From assembly GCA_031216915.1 (NCBI GenBank), contig CM062292.1:72274956-72338955 (forward strand): a stretch of DNA of 64,000 bases, written 5' to 3'. Position numbers and translations under genes: made by a program. The notes below the pieces were generated by a model. It was not told where the DNA came from. It made no database searches and saw nothing but the letters and a program-made list of their open reading frames with translations. Position 1 is the stretch's first letter; the number at the start of each line of letters is the position of its first letter. The stretch comes from Pictodentalium vernedei (Eukaryota > Mollusca > Scaphopoda > Dentaliida > Dentaliidae). Below are positions 22,261 to 33,250 of the stretch, one piece after another.

Positions 22261-23282
22261 CGGGGCAGGTTCTTTTCCACAGAGTGGATGCTCCACATGG
22301 CAGTGTTCCATCGATCTCTTTGTGACTAGTTGCAACCATCAGGTGGACACTTTCGTGTCCCCCGAATCCGGATGTTCTGGCATTCGCCGTGGATGCTCTG
22401 GCCCTCCTTTGGGACAGTCTTGTCGGCTATGCCTTCCTGCCAGTTCCGATTCCGCCTCAGGTTCTCTCCCAGATATGAACCTGCAGTCGTCGAATCCTTT
22501 CGATCACACCCGTTGCCTCGGTGGGTGTGGATCCATCTGCTCAGCTCTCTGTTAGGGGCGGTTCCGGCATGTCTCCCTCTACGTCGCGACTTTCTTTGCC
22601 AAAGTCGCCCGAGGAGGTTTCAAGTTACCCGACTTCATTGTGCCTTCGCACATGTCATTTATCCGGTCCTGTCTCCTCCGTAGTGGTTTTTCGAGACAAG
22701 CAGTGGAGTTGCTTTTCTTCAAGGAGGCACTCACTCCTCTGGTTTAGCCTCTCGATGGTGTGCGATCACTCTGTTGCTTCTGTCACTCCTTCGATCACAC
22801 CGCTTGCGGAGTTTCTGGTTTATGTTTGTTACTGGGGGTCTCCAGCAATGGGTACAAGTCCATGCTTCAGAGACCTTTTTCATATGTGGTACCGCATTAT
22901 TTCGACACTCATCCTTGCCTTTCCAAGCTTGTTCAGCTCTTTTCCTTGAAAAGGCCTAGGACTTTGCAGTTTACTCCGAGATGGTCACTTTCTTGGGCGC
23001 TATTCTGCGTGGGGGTGGGGGGTGTTCGCGCCTTTATCCTGGATGGATATGCGTTTTCTCACATGCCAGATCTCTCCTGCATCCATTTCTCGATGGATTT
23101 GTCTTGCTATTCGTGCAGCTTCCACTTGTCTAGCTACTGGTGATTGTGTTACCAATTGTTTTTTCTGCCACAGGGTGCGTGCATTGTCTTCCTCTTTTAA
23201 TAACTCTGTCGTGTTGTCGGATGACTGATGTTATACTGGCCGCCTACTGGAGAAATGCTACATTCTCAGTAATCGCTTCCTA
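22261..23282 (+). pseudogene. RH-YR linker and tyrosine recombinase remnant
   Basis: Just after RNase H the peptides 'SIDLFVTSCNHQVDTFVSP' and 'LPRWVWIHLLSSLLGAVPA' appear, the former typical of DIRS elements between RH and YR. Further pieces in alternating frames include 'CDHSVASVTPSITPLAEFL' (about 22755), 'GYKSMLQRPFSYVVPHYF' and, near the end, 'DVILAAYWRNATFSVIASYI' (23225-23285), resembling a recombinase C-terminus. At least three frameshifts occur. The R-H-R-Y catalytic residues could not be assigned with confidence. Confidence 0.6.
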
Positions 23283-23550
23283 TATACCCCACGCAAACAA
23301 AGTTTGGGGGGGGGGGGGGTATATAGGAATCACCCTGTTTGTCCGTCCATCTGTCCATCCTTATAAGCGCAACTCCTCCTAAACCGTTTGAAGAATTTTC
23401 ATGAAACTTATCACAATGGAAGAACTCCATATGAAAATGTGCATGAAGCAATATAATTCCGTTCTGACAATTCAAAGGGGAGATAATCTAACTTTTTCAT
23501 TTCAGGCCCGGAGGGTATAACTTTGTGAGCTTGCTCACAGTACCTCTAGT
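23283..23550 (+). mobile_element. Short Helentron-like element (copy 1)
   Basis: It begins TATACCCCACGCAAACAAAG, followed by a G run and 'ggtatatagg', then 'gtccgtccatctgtccatcc'. It ends with GGAGGGTATAACTTTG, the hairpin GTGAGC-TT-GCTCAC and ACCTCTAGT. The end structure is identical to 45067-45488. It abuts the DIRS-like recombinase end, so it probably inserted there. Confidence 0.78.
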
Positions 23551-23604
23551 TTTGTTCTGAAATCAAACCTTCAAAATTGTTGAAAAATTTATCTTAATCT
23601 TTAA

Positions 23605-23839
23605 CTCTTAACCTGCTGAGTATTTTCCTGATAGTTTTCATCAAATCCAGTCATGGCTGCTGTAAAGCAGCCATGACATGATTTATTGAAAAATTAAAAT
23701 AAATGTAACACAAGAAATAAAAAAACTCCATTCAATTTATACGAGGCAAATATGATTAAATGTGCCCAACTTGTACATATTACAGTGACAAGAAAAAGCC
23801 TGTGCTGGGCCGGAATATCCACCATGAGTATGAAAAGAG
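23605..23839. mobile_element. TTAA-target MITE with small central hairpin
   Basis: Flanked by TTAA (23601-23604, 23840-23843). The ends CTCTTAACC... and ...AAAAGAG are inverted. A perfect 12-bp-arm hairpin (gtcatggctgctgtaaagca...) lies at 23651-23678. No coding capacity. Confidence 0.6.
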
Positions 23840-24119
23840 TTAATTAGATGTAATTCAAGATGACCGACTGGAAGAAGAGGGTGCTCTAAAGTTAATTTGT
23901 TCTGACGGTGATGGCTCAAGTTTTGACTGATAAAATATTCTAGCTACATCACCAAGTCATGCCTTCTCTGTAGGAATGCCTTGGTGAGGTAGTTGGAATA
24001 TTACCCAGAAAGGTTTATTGTTCAAAAACAGAAACAGTATGAGAACCATTTGTTATACTACCCACTGCTCAACAGTTCATCGGTGATATTGCCTGGAAAA
24101 TTTTCTTTCCACAATGGTA

Positions 24120-24420
24120 GTGTCTAGTGAGACTGGAATTAGCATGGCTGGTGGCATCAGTAACAGTTGTTTCTTTAGATAGCGGAAAATACACTCGGTC
24201 TTTATTTTCAATATCATTTATGTACAATTTCCACCAGAACTATATGTATTGTGAGATGACAAAGATGACCGACTCCAATCTACATTCCAGTGATTCAAGT
24301 GGAAACAAATTGTGCAGCCAATTTGAATTGCACCGAATTGCAACTTGAGATTCGAAATCGAATCAAATGTTGCAACTGCACTGGGCTGTAGTACATCCAT
24401 TTCTTTTCAACTTGCACTCT
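24120..24420 (+). mobile_element. hAT-like element fragment (relative of 52135-52707)
   Basis: It shares 'ggaattagcatggctggtgg', 'ttatttatgtacaatttc'-type sequence and 'gagattcgaaatcgaatc' in the same order as the element at 52135-52707. The ends are missing. Confidence 0.55.
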
Positions 24421-24507
24421 CAGGCCACTACTATCCAGGTCAGCACATGCAAATTAACACATTTCTTCGCTATTATTGGTGGCATATGCTATAGAAAGCT
24501 GTTCCTA

Positions 24508-24923
24508 CAGGCCTGGCATTCTTAAAAATGCAGGAGGGCTAAAAAACCCTAGGGGAGTGATTAGCTTTCCTTAAGCTTTCAAAAGCTAAAAGTGGCAAAA
24601 TTAAGTTATACTATTAACAAATTCTGCCTTGCTGTTTTTGTACATTATATTTGGTACTGCTAACCAGGTAGTCTCTGTGAAATGGCTACACTGACCTTCC
24701 CACACCTCCGGGCCTTGGTAAGGCCTGGAGGTGTGGGTGGGACAGTGTGGCCATATTGCAGAGACCACTAACATAGAGATCTGAAAACCTATGAGTTTTT
24801 GGAATAGACTGTTGTGGTGATCATTAATTTCTAAGGCTGGGGGCTATTTTTCACCCTCCTCAATATTTTTAAGGCGAGCAGTAGGCAAGTGAATAAATCA
24901 CTCTCCTGAAAATGCCAGGCCTG
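24508..24923. mobile_element. DNA-transposon-derived MITE with long central hairpin
   Basis: The ends CAGGCCTGGCATT and AATGCCAGGCCTG are inverted, and 'ctgttccta' occurs on both sides. That partly overlaps the ends, so the duplication length is ambiguous (6-9 bp; hAT-like is possible). The centre holds a hairpin at ~24682-24770, with arms containing 'cccacacctccgggcctt' and 'aaggcctggaggtgtggg'. Confidence 0.65.
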
Positions 24924-25129
24924 TTCCTAGTGATCATGGTCAGTAAAAGATAATCCCAAAGACAGATGTTGAATAAATGTAAATGTAAAAATAATGTTGT
25001 ATTGTTATTAATATTATTGCCGACATATCAAAGTGTATTCACATTGTAAAGTTGGAGGGTGGGGGGTGGTAGTACTTACATTATCTCTCACAGTGAACAT
25101 GTTTCCCATGTCATTGAGTGGGGTTCAAC

Positions 25130-25258
25130 GTTAAATACAGTTCAGTCACTATGGGCACTGATGTCCACGCACACATTTACTAGGTAATAAAAATCATTAT
25201 CAGCAAAATTTTAATTACTGAAGCACCGGGTTGTACCCAGTGCTTCATTAATTAAATT
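25130..25258. mobile_element. MITE fragment with 'gaagcaccgggttgtaccc' hairpin (copy 1)
   Basis: The hairpin TGAAGCACCGGGT / ACCCAGTGCTTCA at 25219-25247 is flanked by 'gtccacgcacacatttacta' and ATTAAATTTT. The same layout is present at ~29535-29880 and, inverted, ~33020-33250. Confidence 0.6.
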
Positions 25259-25259
25259 T

Positions 25260-25906
25260 TTAGCTCAACTTGAAATCAAGCTGAGCTATTGCCATCACTT
25301 CCAATCTGTCGGCATACATACGAACATACACGTTTCCTTTGGCACACCGCACAGGTCGCATTTATGATCGGATCAGATTGAAAGTTTGTATGCTTTTTTG
25401 GGGAGTGACCTCCAGAGAGACCTCTTCCATTTCTGTCAAAAAACATTGTTGCATCGACCTTTGAACTTGGTGTATTCATCAGCATTTCCTTTCGTGTGGT
25501 CATGATTTGCCTTCATGCAGAAATGTGACCTTAAAAACCAATAAATAAATAATATTCCTTTGGCACGTCCTGCAGGGCACATTTATGAATGGATTGCTTT
25601 GAAACATGGTATGCTTGTTTGGGAGTGACCACAAGATGGAAGCTATCAATTTCCTTTCATTTCAGTCAAGAAATGTTGCCGTTAGCAACTGTGTTAAACT
25701 TGCCCATTTTGTAAGTCAACAATTTCTTTTAGTGTGCTGCATAGGTCACATCATCAGATCACTTTGAAACTTGGTATGTGTTTTCGGGGTTACCTCTAGA
25801 TGGGAGCTATTGATTTTCTTTCATTTTCAATAAAATGTTGCTGTTAGTCAGTGGCCTTTGAAGGTTGTGGATTTGTGCATCAGTATTTCCTATGGCATGG
25901 CCTGTG
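25260..25906 (+). repeat. Helentron/pearl-like array, left part
   Basis: It starts AGCTCAACTTG...CAAGCTGAGCTATTGCCATCAC, like 37868. Units with 'gaaacttggtatgcttgttt' and 'gatgggagctattgattttc' recur at about 25380, 25610 and 25770. A SINE tail (25494-25552) interrupts unit 1. The array resumes at about 27630. Confidence 0.65.
25494..25552 (+). mobile_element. 5'-truncated SINE (tail only)
   Basis: 'gtggtcatgatttgcc' ... 'gaccttaaaaaccaataaataaat' matches the 3' 60 bases of the other SINEs, inserted in an array unit. Confidence 0.7.
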
Positions 25907-27629
25907 TAACGGGTAGGTGGTCCCTAGGGTAACCTATCCTAAACCGTTGGGAAATTGAAGGTGAAAATGGGGAGACAAAGAGCAGGGAAGCTTGAGAGTG
26001 AGATATGAATAGCAGCATGGCTGCCCTAAAGGATAGGAGACTGTAATAAAATTATATATCAACTTTTATTTTCTTTCTATGTGTAGCTCTTATTTGTCCC
26101 ATATCTATCTTCTCAACAATAAATTAATTTGTGTATGTACAATGATTATATACAGCTAATTTTACTTAATTAGGTATGTCCAAGCCCGAGAGGGGTTAAA
26201 CTTCATGTATGCATAACCTTTACATGAATAGGATTGACTTGCCTCAGTTGTTTGATGATTCAGTACTGATCACTTGTCTGACCTGCCATCTGGAAAACTA
26301 AACCTGCTATCAGTACTGAATCACCCAAAAATCAACTGACCAATACACATGGTAAATCATGGGGTTAATACCCTAACAAAATTTGTAATGGAAAATATTG
26401 TTTCCTCAATCCTAGATTTTTGACTTCCCTTATAATATTAACTAGTTTCTCACTGGACCAAGTAGGAGTAACCCACTTAGAATTAACCAGTATAAACCTT
26501 TAGGCTTTACGCCGAGGCTGGGCCTTAACTTGCCACAGTCTATTTCTGTGCTAAAACTATAAGTACATTGTATAAGGGCAATTACTCTTCATTTCATTAC
26601 ATTTCTAAATGGATAAATTAGTATGACTATTTTGTATGTATAAATCTTTCCTTTGAATAATATCCTAAAATAATATTAATTTAACTTTGTCTCATTATTT
26701 ATGTACAATGATTACTGAATTAACAAGTCATTTTGACTGACCGCCAGTATTGTTTACATTGGGCCAGAATGAGCTCTTGAAGACTTCATTCTAGCCCTAT
26801 GGAACAATCCCTTGAAATCCATTAAGGTTTCCTAAAAATTGAAGCCAAATGACAAAATAGTCATACTGCTTATTTTCCATTCAGTATATGCACCTTTGCT
26901 AAATATTGAGAGAGCTGTGAGAATTTTCAGGCGAGTTGTTGTAGCTGGGAGTAACCCTGCATTCAAAGCGTTTATCGACGTCTGCGCGTCTTTTTATAGT
27001 AGGGAAAATCCACAACGTTGGGTGTGGATCACGTGATATAGTCTCATACTCAACACAGTTTTCTAAACGCCAATCTTACAGCATTTGCATTCAAATAGGA
27101 ATGCAAATCCCCAAACATATTCAACATTATTTAATTTTAAGCTTCACCACGCAACAAATTCACGGTATTTGGTTTAATAAGCCAGCTTGCTGTAAATGGG
27201 TCAATACTTCGTGGGTACAATTTCAAGAATAGCGTTCAGGAACTGGGACGGAGGAACGACTAAATGCGCACGCGCGGAGTTCGAATTTTAAACTGCAAGC
27301 ATATTTCCCGAAAAACGTGAATATTTACGGCCTAAAATTGCTATTCTTGCAAAGGATAATTCCCGATTCGGATATAAATGGATTAATTTATGCAGGATGT
27401 GATACTAGGAATTTGTTGCGAGGTGAGTTCTTTCATGTCAAAGTGATTTATACGGATAATTTCATTCCGATGTACAGACGCCAATTTGACCTACAAATTG
27501 TCGGGTTATACGTGCCTGCGAAATACAGGTTGCCAATTGCAACATAAATAAAACTGGCTTGTCGTTGTTACAAGAATGGCATCAGAAGATCCGAGCGCCG
27601 TTTATAAAAACGAAAGCCGACAGCTAAGG
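25907..27629. other. Unassigned 1.7-kb segment within the array
   Basis: The array unit is broken after 'ggcatggcctgt' and resumes with 'acacctgcaatgtgcattc', so this stretch is either an insertion or retained unique DNA. No terminal inverted repeat was seen. It contains a more CpG-rich part (27230-27300) and a consensus splice donor at 27423 (see the entry there). Confidence 0.45.
27230..27422 (+). promoter_or_regulatory. Possible promoter / untranslated first exon (weak)
   Basis: A local CpG-rich patch (gcgcacgcgcggagttcg at ~27266) is followed ~150 bp later by GCGAG|GTGAGT, a strong donor at 27422/27423. The first ATG in this segment runs into an immediate stop, so if it is an exon it is non-coding. 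It lies on the same strand as, and ~6.8 kb upstream of, the first visible CPEB1 exon. This is inference only. It sits inside transposon-rich DNA and may be chance. Confidence 0.2.
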
Positions 27630-29000
27630 CCATTTCGTCACACCTGCAATGTGCATTCATGAATGAATTGCTTTGAAACTTGGTATGCTTGTTTGGGGTG
27701 ATCACCAGATGGGAGCTATTGATTTTCTTGCATTTCTGTTGAGAAATGTTGCCATTAGCCACCGGCAGCCATTTTGGATTTGGAATATTAATTGTCCACA
27801 ATTCTATCAGCACACCTTACAGGCCGTATCTCTCGCCTAAACTTTTCAAATTTCAAATGTACCTTTGTTGTGATGTCAAGATGGGAGCTATCGACTTTTT
27901 CTGAATTTCATTCAAAAACATGGTTGCCGGTGGCCATCTTTGATTTGGCCTATAAATTAACATTTCCATTAGCACACCCTACAGACCGCATTTCTCACCT
28001 GATTCTTTTTTATGTGTACCCATACTATGAATGGTACACATAATGCTGGCATCCGGGGTGGTCATTCGTCCATCCTTTGTCCGTCTGTCCGTCCGTCCAT
28101 CTGTCCGTCCATCCGTCCGTCTGCCTGGCATCCGTATCCATTTCTTTGGCATTCGGTAACTTGAAAAATATTGCTTGGATTGTCAAGTTACTTTATATCT
28201 GTGTTCAGGTTACTCATTTGCTGAGCTGTATAGTTTTTGGTGTAAATCTGATGATTTGATCCCGAGATATTAACCCTTTATCCTTCAAATTGAAAATTCC
28301 TCCAATCCCTTTGGCATTCGATAACTTGAAAAATATTGCTTGGATTGTCAAGTTACTTTATATTTGTGTTCAGGTTACTGATGTGCCGAGCTGTATAGTT
28401 TTTGGTGTAAATCTGACAATTTGATCCTGAGATATTAACCCTTTATACTTCAAATTAAAAATTCCTCCAATCCCTTTGGCATGAGATAACTCAAAAAATA
28501 TCCATCCGATTGTCATGTTACTTTATATATTTATTCAGGTTACTGATATGCTGTGCTGTATAGTTTTTTTTATGTAAATCTGATAATTTGATCCGGAGAT
28601 ATTGACCCTTTATCCATCAAATCAGACACTCCTCCAATCCATTTCTATATGTACCCATACCATGTATAGTGGACATAATGTCGGCATCTGTGGTGACCCT
28701 CCGTCATACAGCTTTCTACTAGTTGCGCATATGGGTACACATCTAACGATTTCATCTGCCTATTTTTGATTTCATATTTTTAGCTTTGGTGTGATGTCTA
28801 GATAGAAGCTATAGAATTTTTCTAAATTTCGTTGAAAAATATGGCCAGGAGTGGCCATCTTGGATTTGGCATATAAATTGTCATCACTTCCATTTGCACA
28901 CCCAACAATCTGCACCTCTCACTCGATCTTTTTCAAATTTGGCATATAAATTGTCAATTTTATTAGCACACAAAGCAGGTCTCATCCCTCACCTCGATGT
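27630..29000 (+). repeat. Helentron/pearl-like array, right part
   Basis: Units continue ('tttgaaacttggtatgctt', 'gatgggagctatcgactt', 'gccatcttggatttggcata') on both sides of another inserted element at ~28012-28740. The right border is unclear. Confidence 0.55.
28012..28740 (+). mobile_element. Helentron-like element with three ~174-bp units
   Basis: It starts ATGTGTACCCATACTATGAA, then a long GTCC/GTCT microsatellite (28070-28125). Three units follow beginning 'ctttggcattcgataactt' (~28142, 28310, 28475), each with 'gagatattaaccctttat'. The end carries CTACTAGTT and 'atgggtacacat', the inverse of the start. It splits the host array. Confidence 0.6.
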
Positions 29001-29097
29001 CTTCTGTAGAAACTTGAGTGAATGAATTGGCATTACTGGACCTTTCTATTTAGTTTCATCGAAGATTATTCCGATAATTAGGATTTGGAATCTAATA

Positions 29098-29523
29098 CAG
29101 TGGAACCCTAATAATTGAATATCCACTTTGCAATTGAAAATTATTCAATTAACAGGAGTATTCAATTAACAGGGATTGTGTCACTTTCCTGTATTCTAGA
29201 GATAAACCTAGCATTTATTCCATTATATCTTGTTTGACAGACCTCCATGAGCTCTGTCAAACAAGATATAATAGATTAAATGCCTGTATTGGATGTACTG
29301 AGGCCAGATAGGTCTGTTGACAAAGGAAAACTGGGGAAAGTGAGAGTAATTTAACAGGATACAAGATTTTTTATTCAATTAACAGGAGTTTCCTCTATAA
29401 CCTATATTCAGTTAACAGGTGAAATTTGTACTGGAGGTATGGTAAAAGGTTTTGTGTTGGAAAATTATATTCAATTAACAGGGTTATTCAGTTAAGAGAT
29501 ATCCACTTAAGTGGGCTCTACTC
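29098..29523 (+). mobile_element. Pogo-type MITE (copy 2)
   Basis: It starts CAGTGGAACCCTAATAATTG after TA and ends in a degraded CTCTACTC before TA. The central palindrome at about 29219-29275 contains 'tatcttgtttgacag' and its complement 'ctgtcaaacaagata'. Confidence 0.82.
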
Positions 29524-29534
29524 TATTGCATCCC

Positions 29535-29880
29535 TGGAAATGTTGCTCACACATGGAAAGTGACCATACTGTATTTTATTGTTTGATTTCATGATATATT
29601 GTGTACATATTATGGATGAATAATGGACTAACCATTGATAATGATGACCGATTCCTTGTGGGAACCCAAGGTAGTGAATGTTTTTTTACTGCAGCAAATA
29701 CAGTACAGGCACCGTGGACTGGTCGTAACCCACACATGGACAGTTATGTCCACGCATGCATTTATTTACCAGGCAATAAAAATCAAAAATCAATAAAATT
29801 TTAATTGATGAAGCACCAGGTTGTACCCGGTGCTTCATTAATTTTTTGGTGATTATTTCTATAATTATTGTTAGGAATCT
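29535..29880 (+). mobile_element. MITE with 'gaagcaccaggttgtaccc' hairpin (copy 2)
   Basis: The left part 'ggaaatgttgctcacacatg' is the inverse of 33045-33080. The hairpin arms 'aattgatgaagcaccaggt' and 'acccggtgcttcattaatt' lie at 29802-29842. It directly follows the pogo-type MITE. Confidence 0.6.
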
Positions 29881-29892
29881 AATATTGCCCCA

Positions 29893-30078
29893 CCCCCACC
29901 CTCATGGAAAGTAGCCAGTTCATGGCAGCAGAACTGTAAGCTTGGTTTTACTGATAAGTCTTCTAAAATGGGCAACATGGGTATAAACAATTGGCTGAAC
30001 TTGACTTTATATCGATAAGCAATTAGCCATTGTGCAGAAATATGTGAACTCAAAACACCCAATAAATTTAAATAAATG
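29893..30078 (+). mobile_element. Third-type SINE, diverged
   Basis: The body 'tcttctaaaatgggcaacat' and 'ggctgaacttgactttatat', then the shared tail 'attagccattgtgcagaa' and an AATAAATTTAAATAAAT end. Confidence 0.65.
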
Positions 30079-30210
30079 ATGACCGAATCAGGAATTCTGA
30101 AAAGTTATATAGTCATGGCAACACTAGTCCATCATTCAACCTTGACCCAATACATCATTCAATTCATCATTTAGATAGGCTGATGGCACTTGCATCTGTA
30201 TTTGCCCATT

Positions 30211-32082
30211 TTTAGCTCACCTGACTGAAAGTCAGGGTGAGCTTTTCTTATCACTCTTCGTCCGTCGAAGGTGGAGTTTGAGCCTCTTTCTCCTAAACCA
30301 CTGGCCACATTTTAATTAAATTTCATATAAGTAGTGGTTATATTGGGGCATTTTGATTTTTGTGCAAATTAGATTTCGTCTCCTATTGAGCAGGAGGGGG
30401 GGGGGGTGGGGGGAAATGGCCCAATTTTTTGAAAATCTAATTCTAATGAACCACCAGTAGCAGAGACTTGATATGTGGTATACAGAGTCCTTTTGAGGTT
30501 TAGAATCAAGTTTGTTCAAGAGATGTTTGTCAGGCATTATTGCCTTCGTTATGGTAGGGGCAAAAATTTTTGCCACGCCTAAAATTTCTGTTTTCAGAAC
30601 CGTGAGGTCGATTTGAACCAAATTTCTTATGAGATGATAATGGGTCATAAGTAGTTGATTGATGCAAAAAAATTTTTTCTCATTGCCCCGTGGGAACCTC
30701 GGGAGCTAAAAATAGTAAAAACCTTAAAACTGCCATATCTCCAAAACTACACAGCACAGAGAATTCTTATGTATAAAGCTTACTTTTATCCAGTAGAATA
30801 GAATGGTTACAAAAAATCCTTATCGGTTTGATCACAAGGTACTTTTTTCAGGACTTTGAAAAAGTGCTGAGTCAGCACTTTTTAACGCTGTGGGCAATGG
30901 GAAAAACATTAAAAAATCTTCTCCAGATCCAGCATGCAGAATCTTTTGATATTTGGTATGCAACATTATAGGGTGGATCTGATTCAAGTTTGTTCAAATC
31001 GGCCCCCCTGGGTTCATATTTGGTCTCAGTATAGGAGCCTGATTTCGAACTTAGTGTATTTCAAGCAAATTTCTTCAAAAATCTTCTCCAGATCCAGCAG
31101 GCAGAATCTTTTGATATTTGGTATGCAACATTGTGGGGTGGATCTGATTCAAGTTTGTTCAAATCAGCTCCCTAGATTCATATTTGGGCTCACTATAGAA
31201 GCTCGAATTCGAACTTAGTGCATTTCAGGCAAATTTCTTCAAAAATCGTCTCCAGATCCAGCAGGCAGAATCTTTTGATATTTGGTATGCAACATTGTGG
31301 GGTGGATCTGATTCAAGTTTGTTCAAATCGGCTTCCTGGGTTTATATTTGGGCTCAGTCTAGGAGCCCAAATTTGAACTTAGTGCTAGTGCATTTCAGGC
31401 AAATTTCTTTGAAAATCTTTTTCTCAAGATCCAGCAGGCAGAATCTTTTGATATTGGGTATGCACCATGCTTAGGGGGGTGAGTTTGTTCAAGCCAAGTC
31501 CCTGGGTTCATATTTGGGCTCACTGTGGTAGCCCGAATTATAACTTGGTTCAAAGTGAGGTATTTTCTTTAAAAATCTTCTTCAGATCTTGCAGTCAGAA
31601 TGTTTTGATATTTGGTATGCAGCATACTTAAGGGGGGTGGGGGGGGGGGGGGTGAGATTCAAGTTTGTTCAAGCCATGTCCCTAGGTCCATATTTGGGCT
31701 CACTGTGGGAGCATGAATGATAACTTAGTTCAAAATGAGGAATTTTCTTTAAAAATCTTCTTCAGATCCAGCAGTCGGAATGTTTTGATATTTGGTGTGC
31801 AGCATCCTTAGGGGGGTGAGATTCAAGTTTGTTAAAGCCAAGTCCCTGGGTTCATATATGGGCTCCCTGTGGGAGCCCGAATTATAACTTGGTTCAATAT
31901 GAGGAATATTCTTTAAAAATCTTCTTTTTTTTTTTTTTAGATCCACTGGTCAGAATCTTTGGATATTTGGTATAAGCTTTTCTTAGGAGGAGCAGATGCA
32001 ACTTGTTGAAATCAATTCTCTGGGTTGATATTTAGGCTACCTTGTCAGGTGAGCACCCTCAGGCCCCCTGGGACCTCTTGTT
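30211..32082 (+). mobile_element. Complete Helentron/pearl-like element with ~160-bp units
   Basis: It starts AGCTCACCTGACTGAAAGTC, followed by CGTCCGTCG. Its 3' side has the inverse GTCAGGTGAGC (32044-32054), a short CAGG-CCC-CCTG hairpin and CTCTTGTT. Units with 'gatatttggtatgcaacatt' recur at about 30948, 31110, 31270, 31450, 31610, 31785 and 31960. There is no Rep/helicase. Open frames inside are repeat sequence. Confidence 0.72.
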
Positions 32083-32119
32083 TGAATGCATCATGTTATG
32101 GCATTGTCTGGGTCATTAA

Positions 32120-32338
32120 CTGGTAGAGTGCTGGAAGCCCACATTTGGGCTATATTCTTAAGTGCATTGTGCCACAACTTAAAGGCTTCATATTATATTT
32201 GAAGTGAAATTATTTATCTGTGTGGATTTGCCATGTTTGAATTTATGGGAGAATGCCTCTGGGCACTCTCCCATAAATTGTAACAAAACAACATGTGAAC
32301 AAATTTTGATGACCAAAAATAGTTTAACACTCTTCCAG
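32120..32338. mobile_element. TTAA MITE, 'CTGGTAGAGTGCTGGAAG' family (copy 1)
   Basis: Left TTAA at 32116-32119, then CTGGTAGAGTGCTGGAAGCC. The right end is the inverted 'AACACTCTTCCAG' with a degraded TTAG. A central hairpin (atttatgggagaatgcc / ggcactctcccataaat) lies at ~32240-32279. Confidence 0.75.
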
Positions 32339-32344
32339 TTAGCT

Positions 32345-33015
32345 GCTTCATGCCTCAGGGCTATAGCATTTCAGTCAAAGGAGATATCACACTGAACCTT
32401 ACACATCTAGATGGTGAGTCAAGTACAAAAATTTTTAGTGACTCGTCGAGGTTACAGATAAGGGGCAGCACATGGAATCGGTATGCATATAATCTTTTTC
32501 ATATTTGGACCATCATTTTTAGAGGAAGGAGGTATCACGATGAAAGTTACGCATGTGGACAAGCACTAGACTTCATGTTGCATATAAGATTCACAACTGA
32601 CTCGTCTGTGTCAAGGTTAGTCTACACATGGGTTCAGCATGCACACCAAAATTTTTTTTGTCCAGGCGATAACTTTTTGGTGGAAAAATACCACAATGAA
32701 ACATGAACACAAGACCACCACTAGATAGCGTGTCCCATATAAAACTCATGACCAACCTTTGTGGGTCAAGGACACAGACATCAGGCCTTTATATCATGCT
32801 AATTTAGGGACACTTGACACAACTGGCCCACCATGGTTCTCGCTGATGTGAGAAAATTTGAAATTTCAGGTCCTGGAGATGCCATTTCCTGGTGCCCTCA
32901 GAGAGGGCAAAAAGTCCCATATAAATTATCGAACAAATAGTTTTTTCCAGTTTTGAGATGCTCATTGTCAAATCATGAGCCTTTGAAGCTGTGACTGTAA
33001 TGAATAAAACCCAAA
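32345..33015 (+). other. Non-coding; possible decayed array
   Basis: Units with 'gatggtgagtcaagtac', 'gactcgtcgaggttacag' and 'gactcgtctgtgtcaaggtt' recur loosely at about 32410, 32440 and 32598, suggesting an old tandem array. The 118-residue open frame at 32350-32706 is not recognisable and is probably not a gene. Confidence 0.4.
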
Positions 33016-33019
33016 ATAT

Positions 33020-33250
33020 GGATACAGTATGGCTGCCGAGGACTGGTCACTTTCCACAGGTGGGCAATATTTCCACAGATGCAATAATATTACATTCTAA
33101 ACTCTTAATTATAGGAATAATCATCAAAAATTTAATTTATGAAGTCCAGAGTACAACCCAGTGCTTTATTAATTAAAATTTTACTGATTTTTATTGTAAA
33201 CGCATGCGTGGACATCAGTGCCCACATGTGGATTACTATACTGCACAAGT
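33020..33250 (-). mobile_element. MITE with 'gaagcaccgggttgtaccc' hairpin (copy 3)
   Basis: The inverted copy of the 29535-29880 element. The hairpin is degraded (atgaagtccagagtacaacc...gtgctttat). Confidence 0.55.

Larger units (their letters stand above)
18097..23282 (+). mobile_element. DIRS-like tyrosine-recombinase retrotransposon, decayed
   Basis: The order is gag-like region, reverse transcriptase, RNase H, linker and tyrosine recombinase remnant, all on the plus strand, with frame changes and stops. Base composition is clearly more GC-rich than the surroundings. The absence of an integrase and protease, and a recombinase-like C-terminal region after RNase H, point to the DIRS/PAT group rather than LTR or LINE elements. 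Terminal repeats were not identified, so the borders are approximate; a short Helentron begins at 23283. Confidence 0.8.

Noticed and set aside
32350..32706. 118-codon frame as a gene
   Set aside because: No family resemblance. It overlaps a loose tandem repeat and lacks splice or promoter context.
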